A stretch of DNA of 64,000 bases from Clostridia bacterium (GTDB lineage Bacteria > Bacillota > Clostridia > Christensenellales > Borkfalkiaceae): contig JAFTVF010000002.1 of assembly GCA_017465865.1 (NCBI GenBank), positions 1 to 64,000 of the forward strand, in the 5' to 3' direction. Position numbers and translations under genes: made by a program. Numbering within the stretch: position 1 is the stretch's first letter; each line of letters opens with the position of its first letter. Below the pieces are notes generated by a model. That model was not told the origin of the DNA. It worked only from the letters and a program-made list of their open reading frames with translations, and searched no databases. Of this stretch, positions 16,722 through 25,096 are shown piece by piece.

Positions 16722-16757
16722 AAAAAATCGTCGGCTGTTACGCCAACGATTTTTTTT
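16722..16757 (-). terminator. Intrinsic terminator after the cysteine-rich protein gene
   Basis: Imperfect stem aaaaatcgtcggc/gccaacgattttt beside the stop codon at 16761. It separates this gene from the metallophosphoesterase gene downstream. Confidence 0.65.
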
Positions 16758-16760
16758 CGT

Positions 16761-17426
16761 TTAGTTGTTGCACTTGCAAGAACCGCCCGAACGGGACTGC
16801 GGATACAAGGGCAATTCGAAGAACCCCGCGCAGACCTCCTGCGAGTATTCCTGTGCAGGCGGGATCACACAGTACCCGTACGTGGGTACGAGCAATTCCA
16901 CCGACATTGCGATCTTGATGATCACCGTCGCGCAAACGCTCACGATAAAGCCTTGCGTGGCGGGGTCGTATACGCCCTCGGGCGCAACCGCGCTGACCAC
17001 CGCTTTTACCGTAAACGGCATAATCGAGGGCGCGGGCACGGACAACAATACGTCGATGGGAATAGACACGGTCGCCGTCGCGCTGCCGTCCACGCCGTTC
17101 GCGTCGGTATAGAGCACTTCCACGGGCACGGAAACGGTCGCCTGAACGCGCGCGCAGTGTTTATCTGCTTGGCGTTCGATATTGAGGTTGGTTACCGTCG
17201 CTTCGCTCGCCGTCGAGCGCGCGCTGACGAAAGTCAAGGGATATGTAGGGGCTTCGGGCGAAAGATCGGTGAGGGTGAGCGTGTAATTATCGAGCTGGGT
17301 TTGTTTGATACAGGCGTCAAAGATTTTTTCCGCCTGAATACACACTTTTTCCGTCAAACCGTTTATCGGATTGCCCGTGATCGAGCAAGGACATTTGTCC
17401 GACTGGAAATTGGAATAAAAGGACAT
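16761..17426 (-). CDS. Cysteine-framed structural-type protein, possibly spore-associated
   Basis: A 221-residue protein without signal peptide. Cysteines cluster at both ends (KCPCSITGNPINGL at the N-terminus, GGSCKCNN at the very end). The N-terminal KVCIQAEKIFDACIKQTQL is reminiscent of proteins associated with clostridial spore coats. The centre is a valine/threonine/alanine-rich beta-type region (VQATVSVPVEVLYTD, ATVSIPIDVLLSVP). I cannot name a family with certainty; the spore link rests on composition and resemblance only. A strong AGGAGG precedes the ATG. Confidence 0.6.
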   Translation of the reverse strand: MSFYSNFQSDKCPCSITGNPINGLTEKVCIQAEKIFDACIKQTQLDNYTLTLTDLSPEAPTYPLTFVSARSTASEATVTNLNIERQADKHCARVQATVSVPVEVLYTDANGVDGSATATVSIPIDVLLSVPAPSIMPFTVKAVVSAVAPEGVYDPATQGFIVSVCATVIIKIAMSVELLVPTYGYCVIPPAQEYSQEVCAGFFELPLYPQSRSGGSCKCNN

Positions 17427-17549
17427 GATTTACCTCCTGTTACGAATGTATCCGAACGGCGGCTCTCGCCCGCTGTTTCGGTTTTTCGCGTAATCGTTAC
17501 TTATTATATTCTATGCCCTTTTTATATAAGAATGTGCGAGGTAAAGAAA

Positions 17550-17752
17550 GTGAATTGCAAGGCGTTGCCTTGCGTGAATTGAAAACTTCGTTTTCGTGAA
17601 TTGTACCTATCGGCGCGTGAAATGCAACGCATAGCGTTGCGTTGTGGAAATATTACAATAACGCGTTGCAGGGCAACGCATTTCACGACGGCGTAAGCCG
17701 TCATTTCACGGGCGCAAGCCCATTTCACGAATTGCATAGCAATTCATTTCAC
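17550..17752 (-). repeat. 203-bp hairpin-chain repeat, copy R2
   Basis: It begins gtgaattgc and ends tttcac. The centre (gcgttgtggaaatattac...) is the reverse complement of the R1 centre, so it lies in the opposite orientation. Hairpins include gcaaggc/gccttgc, gaaaac/gttttc, gacggc/gccgtc, gggc/gccc and gaattgc/gcaattc. The stem words differ from R1 while pairing is kept. With R3 it brackets the RNA and leucine-rich-repeat gene at 17.8-19.6 kb. Confidence 0.9.
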
Positions 17753-17800
17753 TGGCTTCACCCTCTATCTCCCCTCGAATTTTCTATATCGAAAAAATGC

Positions 17801-17829
17801 TTGATTTTTTATAAAAAGAGTGGTATACT
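17801..17829 (+). promoter_or_regulatory. Sigma-A promoter of structured RNA-1
   Basis: TTGATT 17801-17806 and TATACT 17824-17829, 17-bp spacer. The predicted start, 7 nt after the -10, is G17836, the first base of the closing stem. Confidence 0.8.
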
Positions 17830-17835
17830 GATTAT

Positions 17836-18047
17836 GCCAAACCAATTTAATAACGAAAAGCTGTTAGGGGTATTTTCTTTTTCTGAGAATACTTACCCTC
17901 TTTTTTGCACACGCTTACTATGTAGAATTTGATAAAATGCAAATTCCGCTTAGTGAACGTGTGGATATCCCTATTTCGTTAAGATTGGTTTGGCGACGAT
18001 TGGAATTTGCGTTTTTGTGCGCTGATTTTAATCGGCGCACTTTTTTT
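17836..18047 (+). ncRNA. Structured RNA-1 with terminator, upstream of an LRR lipoprotein gene
   Basis: A perfect 11-bp closing stem (17836-17846 with 17984-17994) is extended by TAACG/CGTTA (17851-17855 with 17977-17981). Inside are a hairpin at 17866-17899 and a second arm with CACACG/CGTGTG (17908-17913 with 17958-17963) capped by GAATTTG/CAAATTC (17925-17931 with 17940-17946). A tail, GGAATTTGC (18002-18010), can instead pair with GCAAATTCC (17939-17947). An intrinsic terminator (18017-18047) ends it 29 bp before the LRR gene start. It could be an attenuating leader or an independent small RNA; it matches no riboswitch class I know. Confidence 0.65.
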
Positions 18048-18075
18048 ATTTTATTTTTATTTTAGGAGGTTTCTT

Positions 18076-19602
18076 ATGAAACAAAAAACCAAACTTCTGT
18101 CCGTTCTGCTCACCCTGACAATGGGCATAGCGGCACTCGGCACAATGGCAGGCTGTGGGCTTTTTGACGACAACAAGAATAGCTCGTCAAGTAGCAACAC
18201 AACACCCTATAATGGGAACTCGTCTAACGCAAATACCGACCAAGACGACCCTATTCCCCCGACGGGAACGCAAGAGCTGAAATATACCCTTTCCGACGAC
18301 AAAACCTATTACAGTGTTACGGGCTACACGGGCACGCCAACCACCGTATACATACCCGATACGTATGAGGACTTACCTGTAAAAGAAATCTGTTACGATG
18401 CGTTCTATCATTGCAGTAGCTTAACGAGCGTAACCATCGGCAACAACGTTACTATTATCAGTGATTATGCGTTTTCAGATTGCTTCAATTTAACAAATAT
18501 TACCATCGATGAAAATAATACGGAATACAAGTCCATCGACGGTAATTTATACAGTGCGAACGAAAAAAAACTGATACAATATGCGCTTGGAAAAACAGCA
18601 ACAAAATTTACAATACCCAACGGCGTTATCTTTATCGGTAATTATGCGTTTCGTGTTTGCGATAGTTTGGAAGAAATCGTAATCCCTGACAGCGTTACGT
18701 CTATTGGCGATTCGGCATTTTCTAATTGCCTAAACTTAAGCGAAATCGTTATCCCCGACAGTGTTATCTCTATCGGTGATTATGCGTTTTGTGATTGCGA
18801 CAACCTAACAAGCGTAACAATCGAAAACGGCGTTGCCTCTATCGGTGATAATGCATTCTATAATTGTACCAGCTTAACCGAAATCGTTATTCCCAACAGC
18901 GTTACTTCTATCGGTGAACATGCGTTTTATGGTTGCAGGAGCTTGACAATTTATTGCGAAGCAACAAGCAAACCTAGTAATTGGTACCATTATAATTCTC
19001 AAAATTATCCCGTAGTATGGGATTGCAATAACAACGACGTGGCAGACGACAATTATATATATACAGTGAAAGACGGCGTTCGTTACGCACTAAAAGACGG
19101 TGTAGCAACGGTTGAAAGACAGCCAAAAAATATTAATCGGGCGAATATTCCTTCGTCAATTATTTATAAGAGCATACAATATAATATTCTTTCTATCAGG
19201 GATTATGCGTTCAGTTATTGTAGTAGCTTGACAAGCGTAGCAATCGACAACGGCATTACCTCTATCAGTGATAGTGCATTTTACGATTGCGATAGTTTGA
19301 CCGAAATCGTTATCCCCGATAGCGTTATTACTATCGGCGGTAGTGCATTCGGGTATTGTGATAACCTAACAAGCGTAACAATCGGTAATAGCGTTACTTC
19401 TATCGATAATACGGCGTTCGAGGAATGCAGTAGCTTGGCAAGCGTTAAATTTGAAGATACTTCTACTTGGTATGTTACGGACAGCTATACAAATTGGAAC
19501 AACAAAACGGGCGGTACGCAGGTAAGCGTAACGGATAACGATACTAACGCCATGTATTTTACAGATATTTACGATTACGATTATTATTGGTATAAACTGT
19601 AA
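18076..19602 (+). CDS. BspA-like leucine-rich-repeat lipoprotein
   Basis: A 508-residue predicted lipoprotein. The signal peptide ends at a lipobox (MAGC near residue 26). A serine/asparagine-rich linker follows, then two blocks of LRR_5 repeats with the recurring word SVTSIGDSAF or close variants (about residues 95-295 and 370-455). Proteins of this type act at the cell surface in adhesion or matrix binding in gut and oral bacteria. AGGAGG at 18064-18069 fixes the start. The gene lies just after the RNA-1 terminator, and it has its own terminator. Repeats R2 and R3 flank the locus. Confidence 0.88.
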   Translation: MKQKTKLLSVLLTLTMGIAALGTMAGCGLFDDNKNSSSSSNTTPYNGNSSNANTDQDDPIPPTGTQELKYTLSDDKTYYSVTGYTGTPTTVYIPDTYEDLPVKEICYDAFYHCSSLTSVTIGNNVTIISDYAFSDCFNLTNITIDENNTEYKSIDGNLYSANEKKLIQYALGKTATKFTIPNGVIFIGNYAFRVCDSLEEIVIPDSVTSIGDSAFSNCLNLSEIVIPDSVISIGDYAFCDCDNLTSVTIENGVASIGDNAFYNCTSLTEIVIPNSVTSIGEHAFYGCRSLTIYCEATSKPSNWYHYNSQNYPVVWDCNNNDVADDNYIYTVKDGVRYALKDGVATVERQPKNINRANIPSSIIYKSIQYNILSIRDYAFSYCSSLTSVAIDNGITSISDSAFYDCDSLTEIVIPDSVITIGGSAFGYCDNLTSVTIGNSVTSIDNTAFEECSSLASVKFEDTSTWYVTDSYTNWNNKTGGTQVSVTDNDTNAMYFTDIYDYDYYWYKL

Positions 19603-19621
19603 TCACAATATATAACGTATA

Positions 19622-19668
19622 CAAAAAAAGAGAGAACGAACGGTTTTGCCGTAGCGTTCTCTTTTTTT
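19622..19668 (+). terminator. Intrinsic terminator after the LRR gene
   Basis: Arms aaagagagaacg and cgttctcttttt around a 15-nt loop, followed by T-rich sequence. Confidence 0.8.
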
Positions 19669-19671
19669 ATA

Positions 19672-19780
19672 TGGAATTATTCAATAACGCGTTGCAGAGC
19701 AACGCATTTCACGACGGCGTTAGCCGTCATTTCACGCGCGGTACGCGCATTTCACGAATTGCGATAGCAATTCATTTCAC
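19672..19780 (-). repeat. Half-length hairpin-chain repeat, copy R3
   Basis: 109 bp made of the centre (tggaattattcaataacg) and one half only, with hairpins gcgttgc/gcaacgc, gacggc/gccgtc, gcgcg/cgcgc and gaattgc/gcaattc, each followed by tttcac. Orientation matches R2. The missing half would have lain where the LRR terminator now is. Confidence 0.88.
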
Positions 19781-19792
19781 TGTTCCCCCCCC

Positions 19793-20074
19793 CTATATCC
19801 TTACTTTCATTCCGATATAGAATACCGCTGTGCCGTTCTTTTTTTCGTAGTTTTCCGCACTCCCGCAAAGGAGCGTTTTTGTGTCCCCCGCCCGCACGGT
19901 ATACCCGTTACCGCGCTCGGCGGGGATTTTCAGGATCACGCCCGTTTTCGGCGGTTCGGTCAGTCCGTTTTCCTTGACAATCAAGCGTTCGGAAACGGAA
20001 AACGCCGCCGCGATCTCGCTAAGGGTCTGCCCCGATTTTATTCTATAACAGTTTACAGTGTCGAGTTTTAACAT
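19793..20074 (-). CDS. Small LysM-domain protein
   Basis: About 93 residues with a LysM peptidoglycan-binding domain in the first half (CYRIKSGQTLSEIAAAFSV...LILK-type end) and a second, partial LysM beginning NGYTVRAGDT. No signal peptide is present, as in many sporulation LysM proteins that act inside the mother cell. I use the ATG at 20074; TTG codons slightly upstream have a better-spaced AAGG and are possible. It is divergent from the spoVB-like gene, which would fit a sporulation role (inference). Confidence 0.65.
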   Translation of the reverse strand: MLKLDTVNCYRIKSGQTLSEIAAAFSVSERLIVKENGLTEPPKTGVILKIPAERGNGYTVRAGDTKTLLCGSAENYEKKNGTAVFYIGMKVRI

Positions 20075-20126
20075 CGATATCAATATATGCCTTGGAATTT
20101 TCAAATATGCCTTGCGCCTAATCCGT

Positions 20127-20154
20127 TCTATTTCCGCACGAAAGCCCGTACAAT
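20127..20154 (+). promoter_or_regulatory. Sigma-E-like promoter of the spoVB-like gene
   Basis: TCTATT (20127-20132) and CGTACAAT (20147-20154) with a 14-bp spacer resemble the sigma-E elements ATATT and CATACAAT with about one mismatch each. The ATG is 7 nt after the -10, so the transcript may be leaderless. Confidence 0.5.
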
Positions 20155-20160
20155 ATAAGT

Positions 20161-21681
20161 ATGAAAAACACCGTTTACAAATCCGCTTCTATCGTTACCG
20201 CGCTGTCCGTTGCCGAGCGCGGGCTGGGTTTTTTATACCGTATCGTGCTCTCACGGCTGATCGGCGCGGAGGGCTTGGGGCTGTATCAAGTCGCTCTGTC
20301 CCTGTTCTCGCTGTTTTTAACCGTCGGCACGGGCGGTATCCCCATTACGGTTTCCCGTATGATCTCCAAAAGCAAAGCGGAAAACGACCCGCTTGGTCAG
20401 CGCCGCGCCGTCAGCGCGGGGATTTGTCTGTGTCTTGTCCTCACCCTGCCTTTCTGTTTTATCCTCGGCGCGTTCGGCGATAAAATGACTTTCCTGTTTT
20501 CCGACGAACGCAGTTTCGGGGTGTTCCGTATCCTGTTGCTCGGCTTGGCATGCTCGTCCGTCTACGCCGTGATCCGCGGTAGTTTTTGGGGGAATAAGGA
20601 ATTTTTAATCCCGTCTATTCTCGAAATCGCAGAAGAAACGGTGATGGTGATCGCGGGCGTGTTATTGCTCCGCAGCGTTCCTACCCCCGCCGTCGGCGCG
20701 GAAAAAGCCGCTTGGGCGGTCGTGATCTCGTACTTTTTCTCGTTCACCGCGTCCCTGCTCTGCTTTTTCTTCCGCGGCGGGAAACTCTCCGCGCCCCAAA
20801 CCGCGTTCAAACCCCTGTTCAAAGCCACGATGCCTATCACTTCCGTCCGCGCGAGCGGTTCGCTCGTCAACTCCGCCGTGGCGGTGCTGTTGCCCGTCAT
20901 GCTGATCCGCGCGGGAGCAGGCAAGACGGAAGCCCTGCGCCTGTTCGGGATCGTGTCGGGTATGGTACTGCCCGTGCTGTTTATCCCCTCTACCCTTATC
21001 GGCTCGCTCTCGCTCGTGCTCGTGCCCGAGCTTTCGGAAGATTTTTACCGTAAAAACTACGAACGGTTACGGAAAAATCTCGAACGCGGTTTGTCCGTTT
21101 CGTTTTTGATCGCATGCGTGTTGATCCCCTTTTTCTACGCGCTGGGCGAGGATATCGGACGGCTCGCGTTTTCCGAAGCGGCGGCGGGAAAAATGATCGT
21201 CAAAAGCAGTTTGATCCTGTTGCCCATGAGCCTTACGATGATCTCGACTTCCATGCTCAATTCCTTGGGCTTTGAAAAACAGACTTTTCTGTTCTATTTC
21301 ATCGGCGCGGCGGCAATGATTTTATGTATTCTCGTTTTGCCCGCCTTTTGCGGGGTATACGCGTATATCTTGGGGCTTGGCGTGAGCTACGTGCTCACCG
21401 CCGTCTGCAATCTCGTTTTCTTGCATAAAAAAGGACTGATTTTTCAAAAAAATACCGAGCAGGTATGCGTTCGCCCGTTACTTTTCTCTTTGATCGCCGT
21501 GTTGCCGCTGTCGGTTTTGGGTCAGACTTTTTGCACGCTGTTCAAAGGCTTTGCAGGTCAAACCTTGGCGGTCGTATTCAGCGCGCTTGCGCTCGCGGCT
21601 TGCACTGCGCTCTTATACGTTTTACTCGGCATTATCCCGATAAAAAAGAAAAATCGACGAAAAACTGCCGTTTTTTCGTAA
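20161..21681 (+). CDS. SpoVB/MurJ-type flippase
   Basis: A 506-residue polytopic protein of the MOP flippase superfamily (polysaccharide biosynthesis / stage V sporulation protein B). About 14 membrane helices are spread along it, and the N-terminal signature RGLGFLYRIVLSRLIGAEGLG is typical of SpoVB. It would move lipid-linked precursors across a membrane, probably for spore cortex. No Shine-Dalgarno precedes the ATG; a sigma-E-like promoter ends 6 bp before it. A role as the vegetative lipid II flippase cannot be excluded. Confidence 0.85.
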   Translation: MKNTVYKSASIVTALSVAERGLGFLYRIVLSRLIGAEGLGLYQVALSLFSLFLTVGTGGIPITVSRMISKSKAENDPLGQRRAVSAGICLCLVLTLPFCFILGAFGDKMTFLFSDERSFGVFRILLLGLACSSVYAVIRGSFWGNKEFLIPSILEIAEETVMVIAGVLLLRSVPTPAVGAEKAAWAVVISYFFSFTASLLCFFFRGGKLSAPQTAFKPLFKATMPITSVRASGSLVNSAVAVLLPVMLIRAGAGKTEALRLFGIVSGMVLPVLFIPSTLIGSLSLVLVPELSEDFYRKNYERLRKNLERGLSVSFLIACVLIPFFYALGEDIGRLAFSEAAAGKMIVKSSLILLPMSLTMISTSMLNSLGFEKQTFLFYFIGAAAMILCILVLPAFCGVYAYILGLGVSYVLTAVCNLVFLHKKGLIFQKNTEQVCVRPLLFSLIAVLPLSVLGQTFCTLFKGFAGQTLAVVFSALALAACTALLYVLLGIIPIKKKNRRKTAVFS

Positions 21682-21719
21682 ATTTCAGCGTTTTTGCGAA
21701 AGTTTTCTCCGTTCGCTCC

Positions 21720-21748
21720 TTGACATTTTTTCTTAGAAAGAGTACAAT
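21720..21748 (+). promoter_or_regulatory. Sigma-A promoter of pgi
   Basis: TTGACA 21720-21725 and TACAAT 21743-21748, 17-bp spacer, 31 bp before the ATG. Confidence 0.82.
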
Positions 21749-21779
21749 ATAGATAAGAATTTTATGCAAGGAGAGTTTT

Positions 21780-23213
21780 ATGGCATACAAGACGAGAGAT
21801 TGGCGTAATTCCATGCGCGTTACGCTGGATTACAACAACATGACCGAGAAATTTTTAGGCGACAAGGGTTTCACCGACCGACAGCTTTCTTCCTACGCTT
21901 CGCGCGCGAACGCCGCGTTTAAGTTCGTGAAAGAAAACCGCGGCAAGGACGAGCTGTATATGGGTTGGACGGAGCTGCCCTACAACCAGAAAGAGATCGT
22001 TGTCGACATTCAGCAGACGGCAAAAGAAGTAAGACGGAAATTTCAATACTTCGTCGTGCTCGGTATCGGCGGCAGCGCGCTCGGTCCGATCATGGCGTTT
22101 AACGCGCTTTGCCATTTGCATTATAACGACCTGCCCAAATCCAAGAGAAAAGGTCCGAAATTCTACGTAGAAGACAACGTAGACCCCGTGCGTATGCGTG
22201 ATCTTTTGGATGTGATCGAGCCTGAAAAGACCTGTTTCAACGTCATTTCCAAATCGGGCGCGACGAGCGAAACGATGACGCAATACCTGATTATCCTCGA
22301 TCTTTTGACGAAAGCGGGCGTAAACGTCAAGGACAACGTCATTTTCACCACCGACGAAAAGAAAGGCAACCTCAAAAAGATCTCCGACGAATGCGGCGGG
22401 ATCAAGAGCTACGTGCTCCCCGACGGCGTTGGCGGGAGATTTTCTCAGCTCTGCCCCGTAGGACTTTTGCCTGCGGCAGTGCTCGGGATCGATATCGTCG
22501 GCTTGCTTGCGGGCGCGGCGTATATGGATAGTATCTGTAACAAGCCCGCTATGCGCCACAACCCCGCGCTGATGAGCGCGGTGCTCCAAATCGCGGCGAT
22601 GGAACAGGGCAAAAACGTCGGCGTTATGATGCCGTATTCGGATAATTTGAAATTCCTCGCGGACTGGTATTGCCAGCTCTGGGCGGAATCCCTCGGCAAA
22701 AACGTTACCCTCGACAGCACGCCCTGCAACTACGGTCAGACCCCCGTCAAGGCGTTGGGCGCGACCGATCAGCATTCGCAGGTACAGCTGTACACCGAAG
22801 GACCTTACGACAAGGTGGTTACTTTCCTTTCGCTGAAAAAATACGGCTGTGAAATGCCTATCCCCCACGGCTGCGAGAATATCCCCGACGTGGCGTTCCT
22901 CGGCGGGCATACGATGGAAGAGTTGATCCAAGCGGAAAACGCGGCGACGGCATACGCCTTAACGAAAGCGGGAAGAATGAACTATACGCTTTGGATACCC
23001 GAGCTCAACGCGTTCACTTTGGGCCAGCTTTTGTTCCTGTTTGAATTGCAGACGGCGTACGCAGGCGCGATGCTGAACATCAACACGTTCAACCAGCCGG
23101 GCGTAGAAGAGGGCAAAAAAGCGACCTTTGCCCTGCTCGGCAAGGCGGGCTACGCGGAAAAGAAAGCGGAACTCGATTCCCTGCCCGCAAAAGACGAAAA
23201 TTGTATTATCTAA
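21780..23213 (+). CDS. pgi: Glucose-6-phosphate isomerase
   Basis: A 477-residue glycolytic enzyme interconverting glucose-6-phosphate and fructose-6-phosphate. The sugar-phosphate-binding loops are LGIGGSALGP and SKSGATSET, and catalytic residues lie in GATDQHSQVQL and the C-terminal NTFNQPGVEEGKK. AAGGAG precedes the ATG; an internal ATG 11 codons later lacks one. Monocistronic with its own promoter and terminator. Confidence 0.96.
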   Translation: MAYKTRDWRNSMRVTLDYNNMTEKFLGDKGFTDRQLSSYASRANAAFKFVKENRGKDELYMGWTELPYNQKEIVVDIQQTAKEVRRKFQYFVVLGIGGSALGPIMAFNALCHLHYNDLPKSKRKGPKFYVEDNVDPVRMRDLLDVIEPEKTCFNVISKSGATSETMTQYLIILDLLTKAGVNVKDNVIFTTDEKKGNLKKISDECGGIKSYVLPDGVGGRFSQLCPVGLLPAAVLGIDIVGLLAGAAYMDSICNKPAMRHNPALMSAVLQIAAMEQGKNVGVMMPYSDNLKFLADWYCQLWAESLGKNVTLDSTPCNYGQTPVKALGATDQHSQVQLYTEGPYDKVVTFLSLKKYGCEMPIPHGCENIPDVAFLGGHTMEELIQAENAATAYALTKAGRMNYTLWIPELNAFTLGQLLFLFELQTAYAGAMLNINTFNQPGVEEGKKATFALLGKAGYAEKKAELDSLPAKDENCII

Positions 23214-23234
23214 ACGAGATGTTATGAAGTTTAT

Positions 23235-23273
23235 AAAAGCTCGGCGTTCTGTTACGAACGCCGAGCTTTTTCA
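23235..23273 (+). terminator. Intrinsic terminator after pgi
   Basis: Arms aaaagctcggcgttc and gaacgccgagctttt with a 6-nt loop; also faces the convergent lipoprotein gene. Confidence 0.9.
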
Positions 23274-23277
23274 TTTT

Positions 23278-24762
23278 CTATATGTTATACAAATCCCCAA
23301 ATAAATTATAGTCCTTATCCTCGTAAATGTCTACGAATTTGGCGGTATACAATCTCCCGCCCTCTAACGTAACGCTTTCTGCCGTCGTCAGCTCGCCCTC
23401 AAAATAAATCTCGTCGTAATCGTCAGCATAATAGCCAATGTTCCACGTATAGTTTATGCGATCTACGGGTAAAAAACGCGGATAATAATTACCGTCGCGA
23501 AGAGCAGTACTGTGGAAACCGTTCCCCTCTACGATTTTGCATTGCTTGGAAAGCCTGTTTTCGGTTTTTCCACGCATCGCGATTACAGCCCAATCGTCCG
23601 CTACGGTAAAATCTTTTGCGTACAGCTTCTCAATTTCTAAAAGTGCCTCTGCATCAATCGCCTCCACGTCCAACCGTTGCGTACACGCCTCGTCCAAATA
23701 CCAGCCCTCTACCGTATACGCTTCACCATAGGGAAACGCCTGACTTTCTGCCTCTGCAAATAGAGTCTGTGCCGTTGCCGTTTCTCTCAAAGAAAGTTGC
23801 GCCCTTGTAGAAAAATCGTCGTGATATACAAATTCTATTTCTATCATTCCTTTTTGAGTTTGCGGTAATTCTTCTATCTCGCAAGGGATTACCGAATTAT
23901 ATAACCCCTCGTTAAAATCGTAACGATAAACGAACTCGTATTCCTGACACTCACGAACGGGTACGCCTTGCAGTTCCCAGCTCATATCCGTTTTCATATA
24001 TATCTTATAAATTCTTCCGCCCTTTGCAGCAAGGAAAAAGGACGAAGCATACGAGGCGGGTGTTTGGTCGTTTTTGCATATTTCCGCTTGGCTATCTATA
24101 CGCACTACGGATATTCCGTTTACGTCTTCCGCTGTAACCGAAGTAGCACCGCTGGCAACAGGGTAATCCGCTTTCAGAGCCTGCACGGAATTTTCGGTTA
24201 CCGTTTGATACGCCTGCGTAAGCTCTGCAAAGCTATCCGCTAACGTGAAGGAAACCAAACTGTCTAACGCTTCGCTCGGCATTCCGCTCAAAACAATATC
24301 CAAGCCGTGAGCCTCCATATCTTCATAACAGTACGTATGTTCCTCATAATCGTTATAATACCAACAATCCTTGCCCTCGTTTTGAAACCATTTCGCCTCG
24401 TGATAGGGCTGTTTTTCGCCGTTTTCGTCTATTTCATAAGCCTTTTCCACGAATTTACGGTTGGTTTTGTCCCCACTGGAAATCATCTCTATTTTTTTAA
24501 CGCGCCCAGGCTGTATTTCCATATTCGGCTGTTCTATCGTATACCTGATTTCCGTATTCTTTTGTTCTATCGTATACGCTCCCTCATACGCGCGCGAGTT
24601 TGCGTCTGCCGCTTTCACATCAGCAAATATTTCCTCGTTTGTTTTTACCGTTTCCTGTTCGCTGCTATTCTCTCCGTCGTTGCCGTTACCGCTACAAGCC
24701 ACCGCGCTAAGCGCAAAGAAAAGGGATAACCCCGACACCAAAATTCTTTTGAGTTTTTTCAT
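23278..24762 (-). CDS. Predicted lipoprotein of unknown function
   Basis: A 494-residue protein. Its signal peptide ends at the lipobox SAVAC (cysteine at 23), and an acidic, serine-rich linker follows. A short tandem duplication lies near residues 62-85 (the word YTIEQ appears twice). A segment near 350-370 (YTVEGWYLDEACTQRL) resembles one blade of InlB/Flg_new-type surface repeats. The rest is not recognisable. It would be anchored on the outer face of the membrane. It lies behind structured RNA-2. Confidence 0.75.
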   Translation of the reverse strand: MKKLKRILVSGLSLFFALSAVACSGNGNDGENSSEQETVKTNEEIFADVKAADANSRAYEGAYTIEQKNTEIRYTIEQPNMEIQPGRVKKIEMISSGDKTNRKFVEKAYEIDENGEKQPYHEAKWFQNEGKDCWYYNDYEEHTYCYEDMEAHGLDIVLSGMPSEALDSLVSFTLADSFAELTQAYQTVTENSVQALKADYPVASGATSVTAEDVNGISVVRIDSQAEICKNDQTPASYASSFFLAAKGGRIYKIYMKTDMSWELQGVPVRECQEYEFVYRYDFNEGLYNSVIPCEIEELPQTQKGMIEIEFVYHDDFSTRAQLSLRETATAQTLFAEAESQAFPYGEAYTVEGWYLDEACTQRLDVEAIDAEALLEIEKLYAKDFTVADDWAVIAMRGKTENRLSKQCKIVEGNGFHSTALRDGNYYPRFLPVDRINYTWNIGYYADDYDEIYFEGELTTAESVTLEGGRLYTAKFVDIYEDKDYNLFGDLYNI

Positions 24763-24788
24763 TGTGCATACCTCCGTAAAATGCCGTT

Positions 24789-24925
24789 AAAAAAGTGTGC
24801 CTTGCAAGCAAAGCACACCCCGAACGTACTTCACTTGTTGTCACACAAATTCACCGATACAGGGGAAAAGAAGTACACGTTCGCATCGTTGTACCCCTAA
24901 TATCGGAAAATTTAATTTGCGTGAC
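24789..24925 (-). ncRNA. Structured RNA-2 with terminator, upstream of a lipoprotein gene
   Basis: It starts with a 12-bp closing stem (24925-24914 with 24851-24840, one G-U pair), then CCGATA/TATCGG (24906-24901 with 24859-24854), AGGGG/CCCCT and an apical hairpin (24894-24873). A tail, GAAGTACGTTC (24832-24822), can pair with GAACGTGTACTTC (24882-24870) of the apical arm, leaving a 2-nt bulge. A terminator with 10-bp arms (24818-24795) and a U-run (to 24789) ends it, 27 bp before the lipoprotein ATG. Architecture as in RNA-1. Attenuating leader or independent RNA. Confidence 0.65.
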
Positions 24926-24931
24926 GAATAC

Positions 24932-24960
24932 AGTTTAGCACACTCTTACTAAATTGTCAA
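24932..24960 (-). promoter_or_regulatory. Sigma-A promoter of structured RNA-2
   Basis: Minus-strand TTGACA (24955-24960) and TAAACT (24932-24937), 17-bp spacer; the predicted start is G24925, the first base of the closing stem. The remaining gap to 25096 shows nothing else I can support. Confidence 0.8.
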
Positions 24961-25096
24961 CAATTTCTCACCCGAAACACGTATACTTTTTTCTTGTACG
25001 GGCTATACTTACAGCGGAATATATCGGAACTCGAACGCTCGCTTTTTACATATACTGCATTAAGGGAGTGTGTTCGGTTTTCAAAAGAGGTGCTGT

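Noticed and set aside
17836-18047. c-di-GMP riboswitch for RNA-1
   Set aside because: GCCAAACC superficially recalls part of that class, but here it is fully paired as a closing stem and the other conserved loops are missing.
18076-19602. Tandem DNA repeats in the LRR gene as a separate repeat element
   Set aside because: They are the coding repeats of the LRR_5 protein itself and need no separate explanation.
19793-20104. TTG start at 20104 for the LysM gene
   Set aside because: It would add ten residues without similarity to the domain and lacks a well-placed Shine-Dalgarno; the ATG at 20074 is preferred, though not certain.
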